Notes: generated by a model from the sequence alone, not told the origin. Positions 32,920 to 43,567 are shown, counted from the stretch's first letter. The stretch is 64,000 nt of DNA from Venturia oleaginea (GCA_013176395.1 JABMLP010000001.1:248001-312000); one strand, 5' to 3'. Translations and numbers: made by a program.

Positions 32920-34401
32920 ACGTGTTTCACCACTCAGTGGGCCACCTTAGTCAGTGGGCCATTCTCACCACTAAATTTTATGTTATCGTCCAATAAATCT
33001 ACCACCACTATGATCATTATCAAAATAACTCTAATAATACATTCTCTAGGTATTTGGACGTCGATTGATCTTATGAACTTGAATACCGCAGCCACTACAC
33101 GTTGGTAATGCTCGCTGTCGTACGACGGCTTCCTGATCTTGAACACTCTCTCCAGAGTTATTTTTGCCTCCCTGAACTAAGAACTGACCCTGTTGAGCCT
33201 GTAAAACCCCTCCATGTGCAATATATTGTCTACGATATTGTTGCTTCTGTTTTCGTCGTTGGTTCTCTACACGAAGCTTCTTATTCTCTTCTGCAAGTAT
33301 CACTGCAGAATTCATTGCGACTTGGCATCCTTTGATAAGTTAACTGATTGCTTGACTGCTTGGGCTCTGAGATTGGCAATGAAGAGGGTCTCGGACGAGC
33401 TGAGCCTGCTGTTGAAGCTGAGCTATTATACGAGGAGTTTCTGACGTTCACTGTGGTGCTACTCTATGGGGTGTTCCTGGTGGTGATGGCGTTTTGGTGA
33501 CTGTAAGCGACGAAAGAACACGCTGCTGGTTGTATGGAACAAATCCAAGCTTATTAGTTGTCCAGCCATTATCGCTTACAGCAATAACCCAATCAGCCGG
33601 TAACTGATGATACCAGTTTGATTGATGCACTTTTCCAGGAAGGATAATGAATGGCGGTATCGCTCAGCCTGACGCGTTGATTCCCTCGATCGTTGTTGTC
33701 CATTCACGATTCCCTGGCTGTACGATAGTTGCTCGTCCAACTGTATCTGCACTTGTAACCACCTTTGCAGTCGCAATAACCCCCATCATGAAGCCAGTCT
33801 CATCAAAATTGTATGTATCCTCCGTAAGGATACCGAACAATAGATGGATCTCTTCAACGCGCTGAAACCACGCGTTAATTATCACTGGATCTTCGTATTT
33901 TGCACGCTGTGAATGGAATTTGCGATTCCACTTTGTACGAAGCTCAGTTTGAGTGGAGATAAAGCGGGATACCCAGTTCTTCCCGACTGGTTGTGGTGGA
34001 GGTTCTGTACCACGTTTTTCGAGTAAAACATTTGCCATTTGTCGTACGTCAATAATCTGAGGGGGAAATCCGCGTCGATCAAGGTCCAGGCTCCACTGAG
34101 CTAGAGCCTGCTCTTCATGTAGTTGTAACTTTCGTCTTTTGTGGTTGGATTCGCTCTGTGGTTTGATGCCTTTGAGACGACGCTGAAGTGTAGCTCGAGA
34201 TATATCGTACAACGCTGAGATTTGACGTTGACTTCAATTTTTATTCTTTTGAAAGCTTTGCTTCACAAGAAATAATCTAGCCTCTTTGTGGGCTGATTCA
34301 GGCGTTGGTGTTGACATTATCGCAATTATTTTACGAAGAGAATGGACTTTTTAATGGGGTGGCCCACTGACTGGGGTGGCCCACTGAGTGGTGAAACACG
34401 T
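32920..34401 (-). mobile_element. Pogo-like DNA transposon with TA target duplication, internally deleted
   Basis: Terminal inverted repeats of about 42 bases (32920-32961 and 34360-34401) differ at two positions and begin ACGTGTTTCACCACTCAGTG. Each repeat contains the block CAGTGGGCCA twice. A TA dinucleotide flanks both sides (32918-32919 and 34402-34403), as expected for the pogo/Tc1-mariner group. The enclosed transposase gene is broken. Confidence 0.85.
33046..34318 (-). pseudogene. Pogo-like transposase, interrupted and internally deleted
   Basis: The frame starts near 34318 (MSTPTPESAHKEARLF), meets a TGA at about residue 29, and continues ALYDISRATLQRRLKG, LQLHEEQALAQWSLDLD, VGKNWVSRFI and NFDETGFMMGV. 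A second TGA follows GINASG. The core then goes on with AIPPFIILPGKVHQSNW and VAVSDNGW-like sequence but jumps near VPYNQQR to a C-terminal part, so the second and third catalytic Asp residues are lost. The end (ILAEENKKLRVENQRRK, CSGCGIQVHK) corresponds to the coiled and knuckle region, degenerate here. Confidence 0.75.
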
Positions 34402-34581
34402 TAAATCATTTGTCACCAGTGTTGATTCCAAAGCAGATTTAATTTCAAAGCCCTTGAAGGAATGTAAGTTAAGAAGCTATAATTTATAAGCAAATTTTGG
34501 TTCCACAACATTCTAATATCAAGGTATATAAAGAAGTCGAACAGTGAGGTGCTGGGTGGGGAGGAGATTGGGTGAAATAGT

Positions 34582-37500
34582 CTATGGGATATTCAGTTCT
34601 AGTAGCGGCGTCTGACCGTACTTATCGTTGGACTCGACGTCGACCTGGCCCGTCTCGACGAGCAGCTTGACCACGGTCTCGTGCCCTCCCTCAGCGGCCA
34701 ACGACAACGGCGTCCGACCGTACTTATCCTTGGACTCGACGTCGACCTTGCCCGTCTCGACGAGCAGCTTGACCACGGTCTCGTGCCCTCTCTCAGCGGC
34801 CAACGACAGCGGCGTCTGACCGTTTGTACCCTTGGACTCGACGTCGACCTTGTCCGTCTCGACGAGCAGCTTGACCACGGTCTCGTGCCCTCCCTCAGCG
34901 GCCCACGATAGCGGCGTCTGATCGTTTGTACCCTTGGACTCGACGTCGACCTTGCCCGTCTCGACGAGCAGCTTGACCACGGTCTCGTGCCCTCTCCGAG
35001 CGGCCCGCGACAGCGGCGTCTGACCGTACTTATCCTTGGACTCGACGTCGACCTTGTCCGTCTCGACGAGCAGCTTGACCACGGTCTCGTGCCCTCCCTC
35101 AGCGGCCCACGATAGCGGCGTCTGACCGTACGTATCCTTGGACTCGACGTCGACCTTGCCCGTCTCGACGAGCAGCTTGACCACGGTCTCGTGCCCTCTC
35201 CGAGCGGCCCACGATAGCGGCGTCTGACCGTCCGTATCCTTGGACTCGACGTCGACCTTGCCCGTCTCGACGAGCAGCTTGACCACGGTCTCGTGCCCTT
35301 CCTCAGCGGCCCACGATAGCGGCGTCCGACCGTACTTATCGTTGGACTCGACGTCGACCTGGCCCGTCTCGACGAGCAGCTTGACCACGGTCTCGTGCCC
35401 TCCCTCAGCGGCCAACGACAACGGCGTCCGACCGTACTTATCCTTGGACTCGACGTCGACCTTGCCCGTCTCGACGAGCAGCTTGACCACGGTCTCGTGT
35501 CCTCCCCGAGCGGCCCACGACAACGGCGTCCGACCGTACCCATCATTCGCGTCGACGTCGATATCGATCGAAGAGACGTGACAACTAGCGGTAAAAAGCA
35601 TTCTTGATAATGAAACCAGTCCGAACCTCGCTGAAAGATGAAGCCCACTAGTAGCTTCCGGAAACCCTTGACTGTACCCTTTGTACTTATAACCTCCCAC
35701 TGATATAATCTGGGTGCTACATGATACGCAGGCATTGTCTTGAAGAAATTCGAGAGCTAGATCAGATACTATCGCTTCCACCGGATATACATGTTCTGCC
35801 CAATACCGTGCCGTATAATCTAGAAAGACATTTCTCCTCTTTCTCTCCTCAAAATCTCTGTCCGTACCGCAGCTGCCAGTTCGAAATGTATCAAATGCTA
35901 GGTAGGTTAAACAGATAGATGCTATCTTTCGCTGAGCACTAGGGTTCCACTCCGAGCGGATACGCTCGAAGTATTCCTGCGTTGTGTAGTGTACAAGGCG
36001 GATGACGTTGCTCTCCTCGTCGATCGTCACAAGACCAGCGCATACAGAGATAACTTCTTCCACGTCGTACACGTTGCCATCGTCCAGTTCTATATCGCCT
36101 ATCTCAATAGCTAGCGCATAGCAGAGCTCTTGAGTAGTAAGCGGTCTCTGTGCGTAAGATACCCAGGATATCGTTTTTCTGGCAAGCGATCGGTCCTCTT
36201 TCAACTGTCTATCTATTCTCTCGATTGCATCCCTGTAAGCCTCATCAAGCGCCGCAGATCCCTTCAATAGCTTCTCTAGCGTGGACTGCACTTGCCGCTT
36301 TGTTCTTTTGTCGAGAAGCGAGTCAACGTGGAGACGCGCAAGCAGGAACCTAATAGTTGTATAAGCTCGGCACCTTAATATAAACGCGTTAGAAGTACCT
36401 ACATGCCATTAACAGCTTCACTAATCTTGCTCTGTACCGCACGTCTTAGTTCATTATCGCGTTTGATGCAATTCGGTAGACGTGGTATTTGCGCTTCAAT
36501 AAATCGCTTCACGTCCTCTTCACTCGCTCGTACCTCCAGCTTAGGATCCAGTCGGAATTTCTCCACAATTTCTGGGATAAAGCGGGAGGTGAATAGAAGT
36601 CGTACGTTCGTCTTAGCCTGCAGGTGGCGAAGTCTCTCGATAAGTCGACTTCGAGTATCTTGATCCGAGCATTCATCTAGCGCGTCTACAACGAGATATA
36701 CTCCAGCGTAATTTGAGCAGATAGTTGATAAAGCCGTGAAGATTTCATCTAAGGATGGCCTGCTTTTTTTCTTCGAGTGGTGATCGTAGAGACTAGTTAC
36801 CGGAGCTGCAATGTCGAGCCGGCTCTGAACTAGCTGCTTTAAGAAAGCACTTAAAAGGCCATGTTCACTCTGATCAACTTGGGACTTGTAGTTGCAGAAC
36901 AGGTACGCCAAACCAACGTCTGCCTTAGCCGTCCTGCCGAGATGTTCGATAGCGATTGCCGCCATCATCGTCTTGCCAGCTCCGGGTATGCCAGGACAGA
37001 ATAATGTCCCATCACTTCCTTGTAACCAACCCTTGAACTCTCTAGAGTCTAGGAGCCATTGTCCGGTGCCTTCCTGCCTGCGAGAGATGATATCATGTTG
37101 CTGGGCTGGGAAGTCTGTCGGCGATAGCCACTGCATTATCGTGTAGTGCTGCTCAGTCATAGCTTTCGAGTGGAGGATGGGAACGAATAAGGTGTCTTCC
37201 TTAATTGTTATAGACAGTTTACTTGGCAATGTTAGGTGACAGACACTAGTCTATATTGTCGACGGACTTACAAGTGGTCCATCTCCAGTGCGACGATCAC
37301 AATACTCTTCAGTCGCTCTATTCTAGCGAGAATGCTTTTCACTTCTTCCTTGCTGAACTTCCATAATAGCCGCCTCTTGACCTTCTGTACTCCATGTTGA
37401 ATCTCCACCTTTGATCGCAGCTGCTCGAGGGCTTGCTTACATTGGTCGAGAGGTCCATTTTCAACGTTAAGAGCCCGAACCGCTGTGAACCAAGGATCGG

Positions 37501-37681
37501 CGGCATGTCCCTGTTCGAGGCGATAACGAAGATTTATCAAGAGGTTTTGGATGTTAGATGCCTCGATCGTACATTGCTGGCATTCTTTCGGAGCGTCCTT
37601 GACGTCGTTCAGGTACCCGATCACTGCGCCTGTAAGCTGTAGGACGGCGACGATGCTGGCGGCCGTGCTAAGTCCGTCCAT
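34582..37681 (-). CDS. NACHT-ankyrin STAND receptor (NLR-like)
   Basis: Three exons (37272-37681, 36403-37221, 34582-36349) join across introns of 50 and 53 bp to exactly 998 aa. Residues 1 to about 130 form an all-helical N-terminal domain beginning MDGLSTAASIVAVLQLTGAV, the HeLo-like/PigL-type head common in fungal STAND proteins. NACHT follows with Walker A GIPGAGKT (214-221) and Walker B VYLVVDALDE (about 297-306). A winged-helix-like linker (LTTQELCYALAIEIGD, LVHYTTQEYF) leads to nine ankyrin repeats of 34 residues from about 678. Repeats share the core GHETVVKLLVET and are almost identical. The tenth stops after TPLLELNIP. Such proteins act in non-self recognition and regulated cell death in fungi, and the array is the sensor part. 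Ligand and downstream effector are unknown. Confidence 0.85.
34619..35560. repeat. 102-bp tandem repeats encoding the ankyrin array
   Basis: Nine units of 102 bp with very few differences. Protein repeats 2 and 9 are identical over all 34 residues. Differences are concentrated in two spots: the residues around the start of each unit (DKYGR, DTDGQ, DTYGQ, GTNDQ, GTNGQ) and after LS (WAAR, LAAE, RAAR, WAAE). All six frames stay open through much of the array. Confidence 0.95.
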
Positions 37682-38040
37682 GTCGCGACAAGTTTAAATG
37701 CGAAGTGGGTACCACTCTTCAGCGAGCGAGATTGTTTAAGCATCTCGTGGCCGCATCGCAGAAGTCATATCAAGACATAAGCGCTGCAAGCACTTCGCCT
37801 CTTTTCTGCTCCGCCATGCAGTGGACCGGTCAAGCACGTGCCAGTACGTGAATCTGATCATGCATAATATTGGGTAACTTATACTAGCAATTAGGAGTAA
37901 ATTGTGTTTTTGGACAACATACTATAGCTACATGGCTATTAGTTGTTAGCTCGTGGCCAATGCATCAATGTACTTGAAACCACCGATCTGTATACCACGT
38001 GTATATTACACGTATTCAGTACTCTCTCTCTCTCTGGCTT
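37682..38040 (-). promoter_or_regulatory. Upstream region of the NACHT-ankyrin gene
   Basis: About 360 bases between the receptor ATG and the minisatellite. AT-rich between 37855 and 37960. No specific factor site can be assigned. Confidence 0.3.
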
Positions 38041-38240
38041 GTGCATTCAATCTCTCCTACTCGTGCATTCAATCTCTCCTACTCGTGCATTCAATCTCTC
38101 CTACTCGTGCATTCAATCTCTCCTACTCGTGCATTCAATCTCTCCTACTCGTGCATTCAATCTCTCCTACTCGTGCATTCAATCTCTCCTACTCGTGCAT
38201 TCAATCTTTCTCTTTCGTACATTCAATCTCCCTCTCTCTC
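38041..38240. repeat. 22-bp minisatellite
   Basis: Seven perfect head-to-tail copies of a 22-mer starting GTGCATTCAATCTCTCCTAC, then two diverged copies. The unit length is not a multiple of 3, so the repeat scrolls through all frames, which gives long but meaningless open frames. Confidence 0.95.
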
Positions 38241-38639
38241 GTGCGGTTATCGCAATGTCTCAATTATCTCAAGAATCTGGTATTTCTACTACTACCACCA
38301 CCACCACCACCTCCTCATATCGCTGCCGCCAAGAGCTATCTCGAGATCTCCGCCTTGGAATGGTTACTCTTCATTGATTGATTGATTGATTGATTGATTT
38401 TATCCTACTCGGTTGCAGCCGCTTAATCACGCAGCTATGCCCGGTTACGGGGACTTCATCAGACAGCCGACACGTGATATGATCTACCACGTCCCACTTC
38501 GCCCTGCTTACCAAAACAAGACCAGCTATCCCCTCGATCCCCCCTCTTTTCCCTCAACCAATATTTCCAAATGCCCAATGGCTCTTGTAAATGTCGGTTA
38601 TTCTACCAGTACATCTGTGCTATCTAGATTCCGAGAGGC

Positions 38640-40656
38640 AATGCCTCATGTTTCGCTTTCCGTCTACCTACAGTCTCCCCTCAATGCTCAGCGTCGTCTG
38701 CGCGTTTTCGATCCCACTATGCCCAAGGACCCGCGTCTGTTCCATAAATCTGATAGCTTTTGTGGCTAACTTATGCGTAGTCAAGATATTCCGGAGCCGG
38801 AGGTTGTTTCGTCCTGGGAAGCGGTCCAACTCGTCTCTCCGGATGTCCCGGAACTTGCGGCATTCCAGGAGGATATGGGCAACTTGTCTTTATCTGTTGT
38901 TCCAAGCGTTGTAGATTCTCTCGATTACAGCGTGTAGTGCGTGTTCCGTTGACCTTAACTTCCTGCCTCCCATGTGCATCCTTGGGATGACTTGGTGTGT
39001 TTCCACCAGGTAGCTAAGTCTCTTAGCGATTACTGCGTCCATGACCTTGCCAATCGTATTCAGGAGCGCAATAGGTCGGTATGCCTTTGGAATCGAGTAG
39101 TCGTCCTTCCCTGGTTTGCGTAGCACTACCGTGGTCGAGCTTCGGAAATGTGTCGGGTAGTGGCCCAGTTGTAGGCTCTGGTTCATAATTGTCGCCAGGT
39201 GTCCCACCAACATATAAGATGCCGTCTGCAAGGCCTTGTTTGGGATCCCATCCGGTCCCGGGACCTTGAAGGGTGACGCTGCTTGTATTGCGTCGAGTAC
39301 CTCCTTCTCAGTAACGTTTGGCATTGGTATACAATCATCATATCTTGCATCCTGTAGATCGTCGAGGTCTGCTTCTGGCGGTGCTGGGAAGAACACGTCC
39401 CGAAGGAGGATCGTTTTTGCCGAGGGTGTAGTAGCCTGGTTGCCGGTCGTCGGACACTTGATAATTGGCGTCACACTTGGGGGCTGGCTTTCTCTATTGC
39501 GCGCCCACTTGGCTATTTTACAGAGAGATTCAATGGAGCTTGCTGCCATTTCTACGCGATCTCTGTGTGCTTGCCGGAGCGCCTTCTTGATCGTCCGTGT
39601 CTTGTGGTTCCTCGCCTCGCGGTAGTTTTCCCATGTCTCCTCCGTGTGTCTTCTCTCGTGTATGCGCCTTAGGCGTTTTGTATCTGCCAATGCTCTCGAG
39701 CATGTTCCGTCCCATCCCTCTTTCGCCTTGGTGCATGGTCTTGTGAGGGGAATTGTCTTCGCTGCTGCATCTTTGATCGCTTTGACTAACTCCATCGTGT
39801 ACATGTCTAGCGCTGCTTTCGTCCTTGGTCTCCTTCGTGCCGGTAGGGTGTCTCTGAGCGTCCCGCAGAACTCCTTGCAGTCTAGGAGTTTCCAGTTGCA
39901 TCTTGTCCTGATTTCCGTGGAGCGCGTCCGGAGATCCAGTATGATGCTGATGGGGAGGTGGTCTGAGTCGTGGTCTAGCTCTCTGTCTACCCTGCTACTG
40001 ATGGTCCTGTCAATCAAGCCTAATGTCATCCAGCACATATCAATCGTCGTTCTGCTGCTGCCTTCTTCGTACGTTACCGTTCCGGGTTGTAGCATGCTTG
40101 ACATATCAAATCTCTCCATAATCTCGATAAGTTCTTCCGCTTCTCGGTCTTCGTGTACGACCTGCGCTCCTCCCCACATTCTATGGTGTAAGTTCAAGTC
40201 GCCTAATACCATCTGTTTTTTCAGCGCGTGTTTCTCCAATCGAGCTCTTAGGGTCGGCAGTGAGCTGATGCGGTTTGGCATGTTTTGGACCGTATTGTAG
40301 ACGTTGTGTATTGCCAGCTCGTCTTCTGTTTGATCGCCATTTCTGATACTGATTTTCAATGTGCAGACGTCTCTTGTGTGCTGTTCGAATTGCAGGCTGC
40401 CGTGGTCTAGCCTTTTGTTGACAAAGAAACACACACTTGCTGGGCCATCCTCCTCGTTCGTTGTCGGGTAGCATAAGTGGAATATATTCTTCGCTGGGTG
40501 GTGTGTTGTCGACATGAAGGGGTTGCGCCACGGTTCTTGGATAGCAATAATATCGTATTCTGCTACTCTTGGATCACGGAGCAGAGTTGCCATAACCATA
40601 TCTCTTGATTTGCGTACGTTGTACTGTAGTATATTAAGTTGGTCCTTCTCTCTCAT
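38640..40656 (-). pseudogene. LINE ORF2: endonuclease and partial reverse transcriptase
   Basis: Starts at 40656 with an ATG inside the ATGA that ends ORF1. The endonuclease domain is complete in appearance: LNILQYNVRKSRD, IIAIQEPW, LGDLNLHHRMWGG and DHDSDHLPISIIL. Next come a linker and RT motifs (SPFKVPGPDGIPNKAL, PIALLNTIGKVMD, GGRKLRSTEHALHAVIERIY). After NAWNNR at about 38893 the sequence jumps. The following bases, in another frame, read RQVAHILLECRKFRDIRRDE and on to about 38640, which is the C-terminal Cys/His region of Tad-like ORF2. RT catalytic YxDD and RNase H are thus deleted, and the frame is broken. Confidence 0.8.
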
Positions 40657-42164
40657 AGATCCGAGTCCTCATCGATTTCCATGTATTGTGTGTTTCTGCA
40701 TGTTAGGGTATTGCCCTCTAGCGCCTCAAGCGCCCTCCTCGACATCTTCGTTGCTCTTTGTGGCCTTTGACTCTGGTGTGGTCCTTCGTTCTCCTTGTCT
40801 CCTGGGGCAGGCCTCTCTTGTCCATTTCCAGGTAATAATTGCATCCCTCTGGTCCTTGGCCCTTGGCGTGAGGTCAGGTCTGTAGTTGACCTCGTTCTTC
40901 CAGAAGGTTCTCGGGCGGAATCTTGTATAGGTATTTCATCACAGGTGAACATCGTAGGGTGATACCGTGGTCTGTTCGCGTACGCTGCCTTTGTCCGGGT
41001 GAGTTCCTCCTTCCTAGTTGGGCATTGTTGACTCCATGCTTCATGGGCTCCCTGGCAATTGGCGCATTTCCTAGGTGTGGTCTGTCCAGTCTTCGAAGGG
41101 CAGTCCCTAGAATTATGTTCTTGCGCACAGTAGCCACATGTTTTCGCTGCTTTGCATTGAGTTCCTATGTGGCCGTATTTGTAGCACTGAAAGCACTGCT
41201 TCAGTCGGCATTGTCTCTCATATCGTTCGCTTTGACACATCTCCCCTTGCCACACCAGACCTTCATCGATGATCTTGTTTGCGTCCTCAGGCTTGGTGAA
41301 CTCGACGATGACCGACGACATCGCTTTTGTTGGCGTCTTCCGGGTCAACCATCCAATGTATTTGATGTCCGCGGTTGGAATAAACGGCTTATTGTCTTGC
41401 AGAATGGCGTCTCTAGTTTGCTCGAATTTGTCTGTATTCATCGTACTAGTACGTATGCCATGTACAAGAACGCCATACGTTGGATTTCGTACTGACGTCC
41501 CGTTCCCAATACGTGGGGTCCAGTCCTCCGTGAATTGTCCGAGAAGCTGTATTTCACTATTTGTCGCCGTTCTGATGCTCAGATCTCCGCTTTTGAGCTG
41601 GTTAGCAGACATGATCTTTAGATTGGCTATATGTTCGTTTTGACTTTGGGAAATGGCTCGGTCAACGTTGGCTTTTAAATTGCGTGGATTCATTGCGCGC
41701 AGGCTTTGGATCGTTTGTGCGTTCCTGATGTTTACGATAATCTCACGTCGGACCGTCGCGGGAGTCTTGACACTTTGGGTTTGTATGCTATGTGTGCTTG
41801 TAGCTAACCCTCCTCGGGTAGCGGCAGCAGCATAGCTCATTGGCATGCCTGTTTGGAATTGTGTCCCTTTGTTCTTGATATCACTCGCTATTCCTGCAAC
41901 GGTCTTGCCCACCTCTGTTGCCTCTTTCGCTGCCGTTTTCGCTTCTTCACCAATAGTGATGTTCTTCTGTGTGTTTGTTCTCAGAGCTTTAAGTTCTCCC
42001 TTTATCCCAGCTATCTCCTTCGCCGTTTCCTTTGTGTCTTGAGTCATCTCAGTGTGTATAATGCGTAGTTGATCGTGGACGGTTGTCATATCGGGGGTCC
42101 TTTGGGCCTTTGCAATCAAGGGCAGCATCGTCGTGATAATTGCCTTTACTTGGTCTGGGGGCAC
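40653..42164 (-). CDS. LINE ORF1: Gag-like protein with three zinc knuckles
   Basis: 503 aa, intact. A coiled-coil-like N-terminus (TTVHDQLRIIHTEMTQDTKE) precedes an RRM/Gag-like central part (REIIVNIRNAQTIQSLRAMN ... YGVLVHGIRTSTMN). Three Cys/His knuckles then follow: CFQCYKYGHIGTQC, CGYCAQEHNSRDC and CANCQGAHEAWSQQC. The C-terminus is charged. This is the nucleic-acid-binding chaperone of Tad/I-type elements. Its stop codon overlaps the ORF2 start as ATGA, so ORF2 is probably made by termination-reinitiation. Confidence 0.85.
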   Translation of the reverse strand: MPPDQVKAIITTMLPLIAKAQRTPDMTTVHDQLRIIHTEMTQDTKETAKEIAGIKGELKALRTNTQKNITIGEEAKTAAKEATEVGKTVAGIASDIKNKGTQFQTGMPMSYAAAATRGGLATSTHSIQTQSVKTPATVRREIIVNIRNAQTIQSLRAMNPRNLKANVDRAISQSQNEHIANLKIMSANQLKSGDLSIRTATNSEIQLLGQFTEDWTPRIGNGTSVRNPTYGVLVHGIRTSTMNTDKFEQTRDAILQDNKPFIPTADIKYIGWLTRKTPTKAMSSVIVEFTKPEDANKIIDEGLVWQGEMCQSERYERQCRLKQCFQCYKYGHIGTQCKAAKTCGYCAQEHNSRDCPSKTGQTTPRKCANCQGAHEAWSQQCPTRKEELTRTKAAYANRPRYHPTMFTCDEIPIQDSAREPSGRTRSTTDLTSRQGPRTRGMQLLPGNGQERPAPGDKENEGPHQSQRPQRATKMSRRALEALEGNTLTCRNTQYMEIDEDSDL

Positions 42165-42455
42165 AGGTAGAGCCTGTCCGCTTTCGAGGTAGAGTAGTGC
42201 GTTTCAAAGGTGCCTAGTAAGTTGTGTAGCGTGCTCATGAAGTCCGGTCGGCCAGACCACCTCTTGAGGCCACGGTATTGTCATCTCTCGTTTCTACGCG
42301 CTGGGCGACGCGTCGAGCCTAGAACAACCTGAGCCCTCTTGAGACGATGTGTATTTGCGTTATAATTTATTCAGTTTCAAAGATCTCAGTTCTCGCTGTT
42401 GTGGTGTTTTTTCCCGAGACTGGTGCGACGGAGTCAGTCCTACAGGAGAATAGTA

Positions 42456-43565
42456 ACGTTACTCACAAGCGAGTGACGCATACAAGCGAGTGACGTATAG
42501 AATCTTACGTTGTCATCTTTCCAAGGCTCTACACTACAACATCATGACTTCCAAAGCCCAACAAGAAGGGCGATTACTTCTCGCTCTTCAAGCCTACCGG
42601 AAAGGTCAATTTTCAAGCATTCGTCAAGCTGCATTATCATATAATGTACCTCCAAGCAATCTCGAACGCGTTGCACGCGTAGATTCGCGTGCAAATAATC
42701 ATAAGCTTACTCCCACAGAAGAAGAAGCCCTTCTACAGTGGATTATTTCAATGGACGAACGTGGTTATCCTCCTACAATCTCTGCATTACGTGATGCAGC
42801 TAGATTCTTGCTTCAGCAACGCGTCGGTTCTGAAGGCTCAATCGGTGTCAACTGGCCTCGCAACTTTGTCAAGCGTCAACCGACCTTACAAGCCAAGTAT
42901 ACACGTAAATACGACTACCAAAGAGCTCAATGCGAAGATCCGGACGTTGTTCAAAACTGGTTTCGACTCGTATGCAATACAATTCAGAAATACGGCATCG
43001 TAGATGAGGACATCTACAACTTCGACGAAACTGGCTTTGCAATAGGAGTTGCAGGTACTTCGCGTGTTATTACCTCGTCAGATCGACGTGGTAAACCTCC
43101 TCAATTACAACCTGGCGATCGCGAGTGGATTACAGCTAATGAAGCGATCAATACGCGTAGCTTTGCACAGCGCTGTTCTTCTTGCAAGTGAGAACGAGAA
43201 GTTACGGACGATGAACGAGAAGAGGAGGAGAAAAGGACAAGTACGAAGAGCTCAGATCTCTGAAAACCCCTCTCTTACAATTACTGAGGCGCAGAACTTG
43301 GTATTTCGGCCTACAGCTAATAAAATACAAGTGGAGGCAGAGGCATCGAGAGCTGGATCTCGAGAGGAAAGGTACAGGTTACCGAGCTGTTTTATCTGTA
43401 AAGGCTTCGGTCATGCAGCTGCTGAATGCCCTAAATATCAATAATTTATTGTATATTAGCTCATTTAAATATGTTACTCAAAGACTGATTTATGGTGTTG
43501 CAAAGATGAGATGTAAGATTCTATACGTCACTCGCTTGTATGCGTCACTCGCTTGTGGATCACGT
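42456..43565 (+). mobile_element. Short pogo-like transposon with long perfect inner TIRs
   Basis: Inverted repeats at 42456-42508 and 43513-43565 are 53 bases long; the inner 45 are perfect and three differences lie near the tips. Within each the block ACAAGCGAGTGACG occurs twice in tandem. TA flanks both ends (42454-42455, 43566-43567), and the element begins ACGT, as does the element at 32920. At 1110 bp it is far shorter than an autonomous copy, and its transposase gene lacks the centre. Confidence 0.85.
42544..43443 (+). pseudogene. Pogo-like transposase lacking the catalytic centre
   Basis: From the ATG at 42544: MTSKAQQEGRLLLALQAYRK, HTH segments (FSSIRQAALSYNVPPSNL, HKLTTTEE-like KLTPTEEEALLQWI), VNWPRNFVKR, and the first catalytic motif NFDETGFAIGV with its Asp. 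The frame stops at 43191. The following sequence, in another frame, gives ALHSAVLLASENEKLRTMNE and a knuckle CFICKGFGHAAAEC, which is the C-terminus. The segment carrying the second and third Asp is deleted between GDREWITANEAIN and the C-terminal part. Confidence 0.8.
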
Positions 43566-43567
43566 TA

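Larger units (their letters stand above)
38373..42450 (-). mobile_element. Tad-like non-LTR retrotransposon, internally deleted
   Basis: The 5' end (near 42450) and 3' end (ATTG-repeat tail at 38373-38398) frame two overlapping ORFs on the minus strand. ORF2 lacks the middle of its reverse transcriptase and the RNase H. The 3' 330 bases recur in the element at 30.4 kb. The 5' boundary is approximate; the pogo-like element starts only a few bases further right. Confidence 0.8.

Noticed and set aside
34599..35735. 378-codon Arg-rich minus-strand frame within the ankyrin array
   Set aside because: The 102-bp unit is a multiple of 3, so alternative frames stay open by repetition. The ankyrin frame is the one with a known fold and correct splicing.
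38041..38240. CRISPR-like regular array
   Set aside because: The 22-mers are contiguous with no unique spacers, and the genome is eukaryotic. It is a minisatellite.
37943..38385. Three overlapping plus-strand frames of 128-144 codons over the minisatellite
   Set aside because: They arise because a 22-bp unit without stops scrolls through all frames. No domain or start context supports them.
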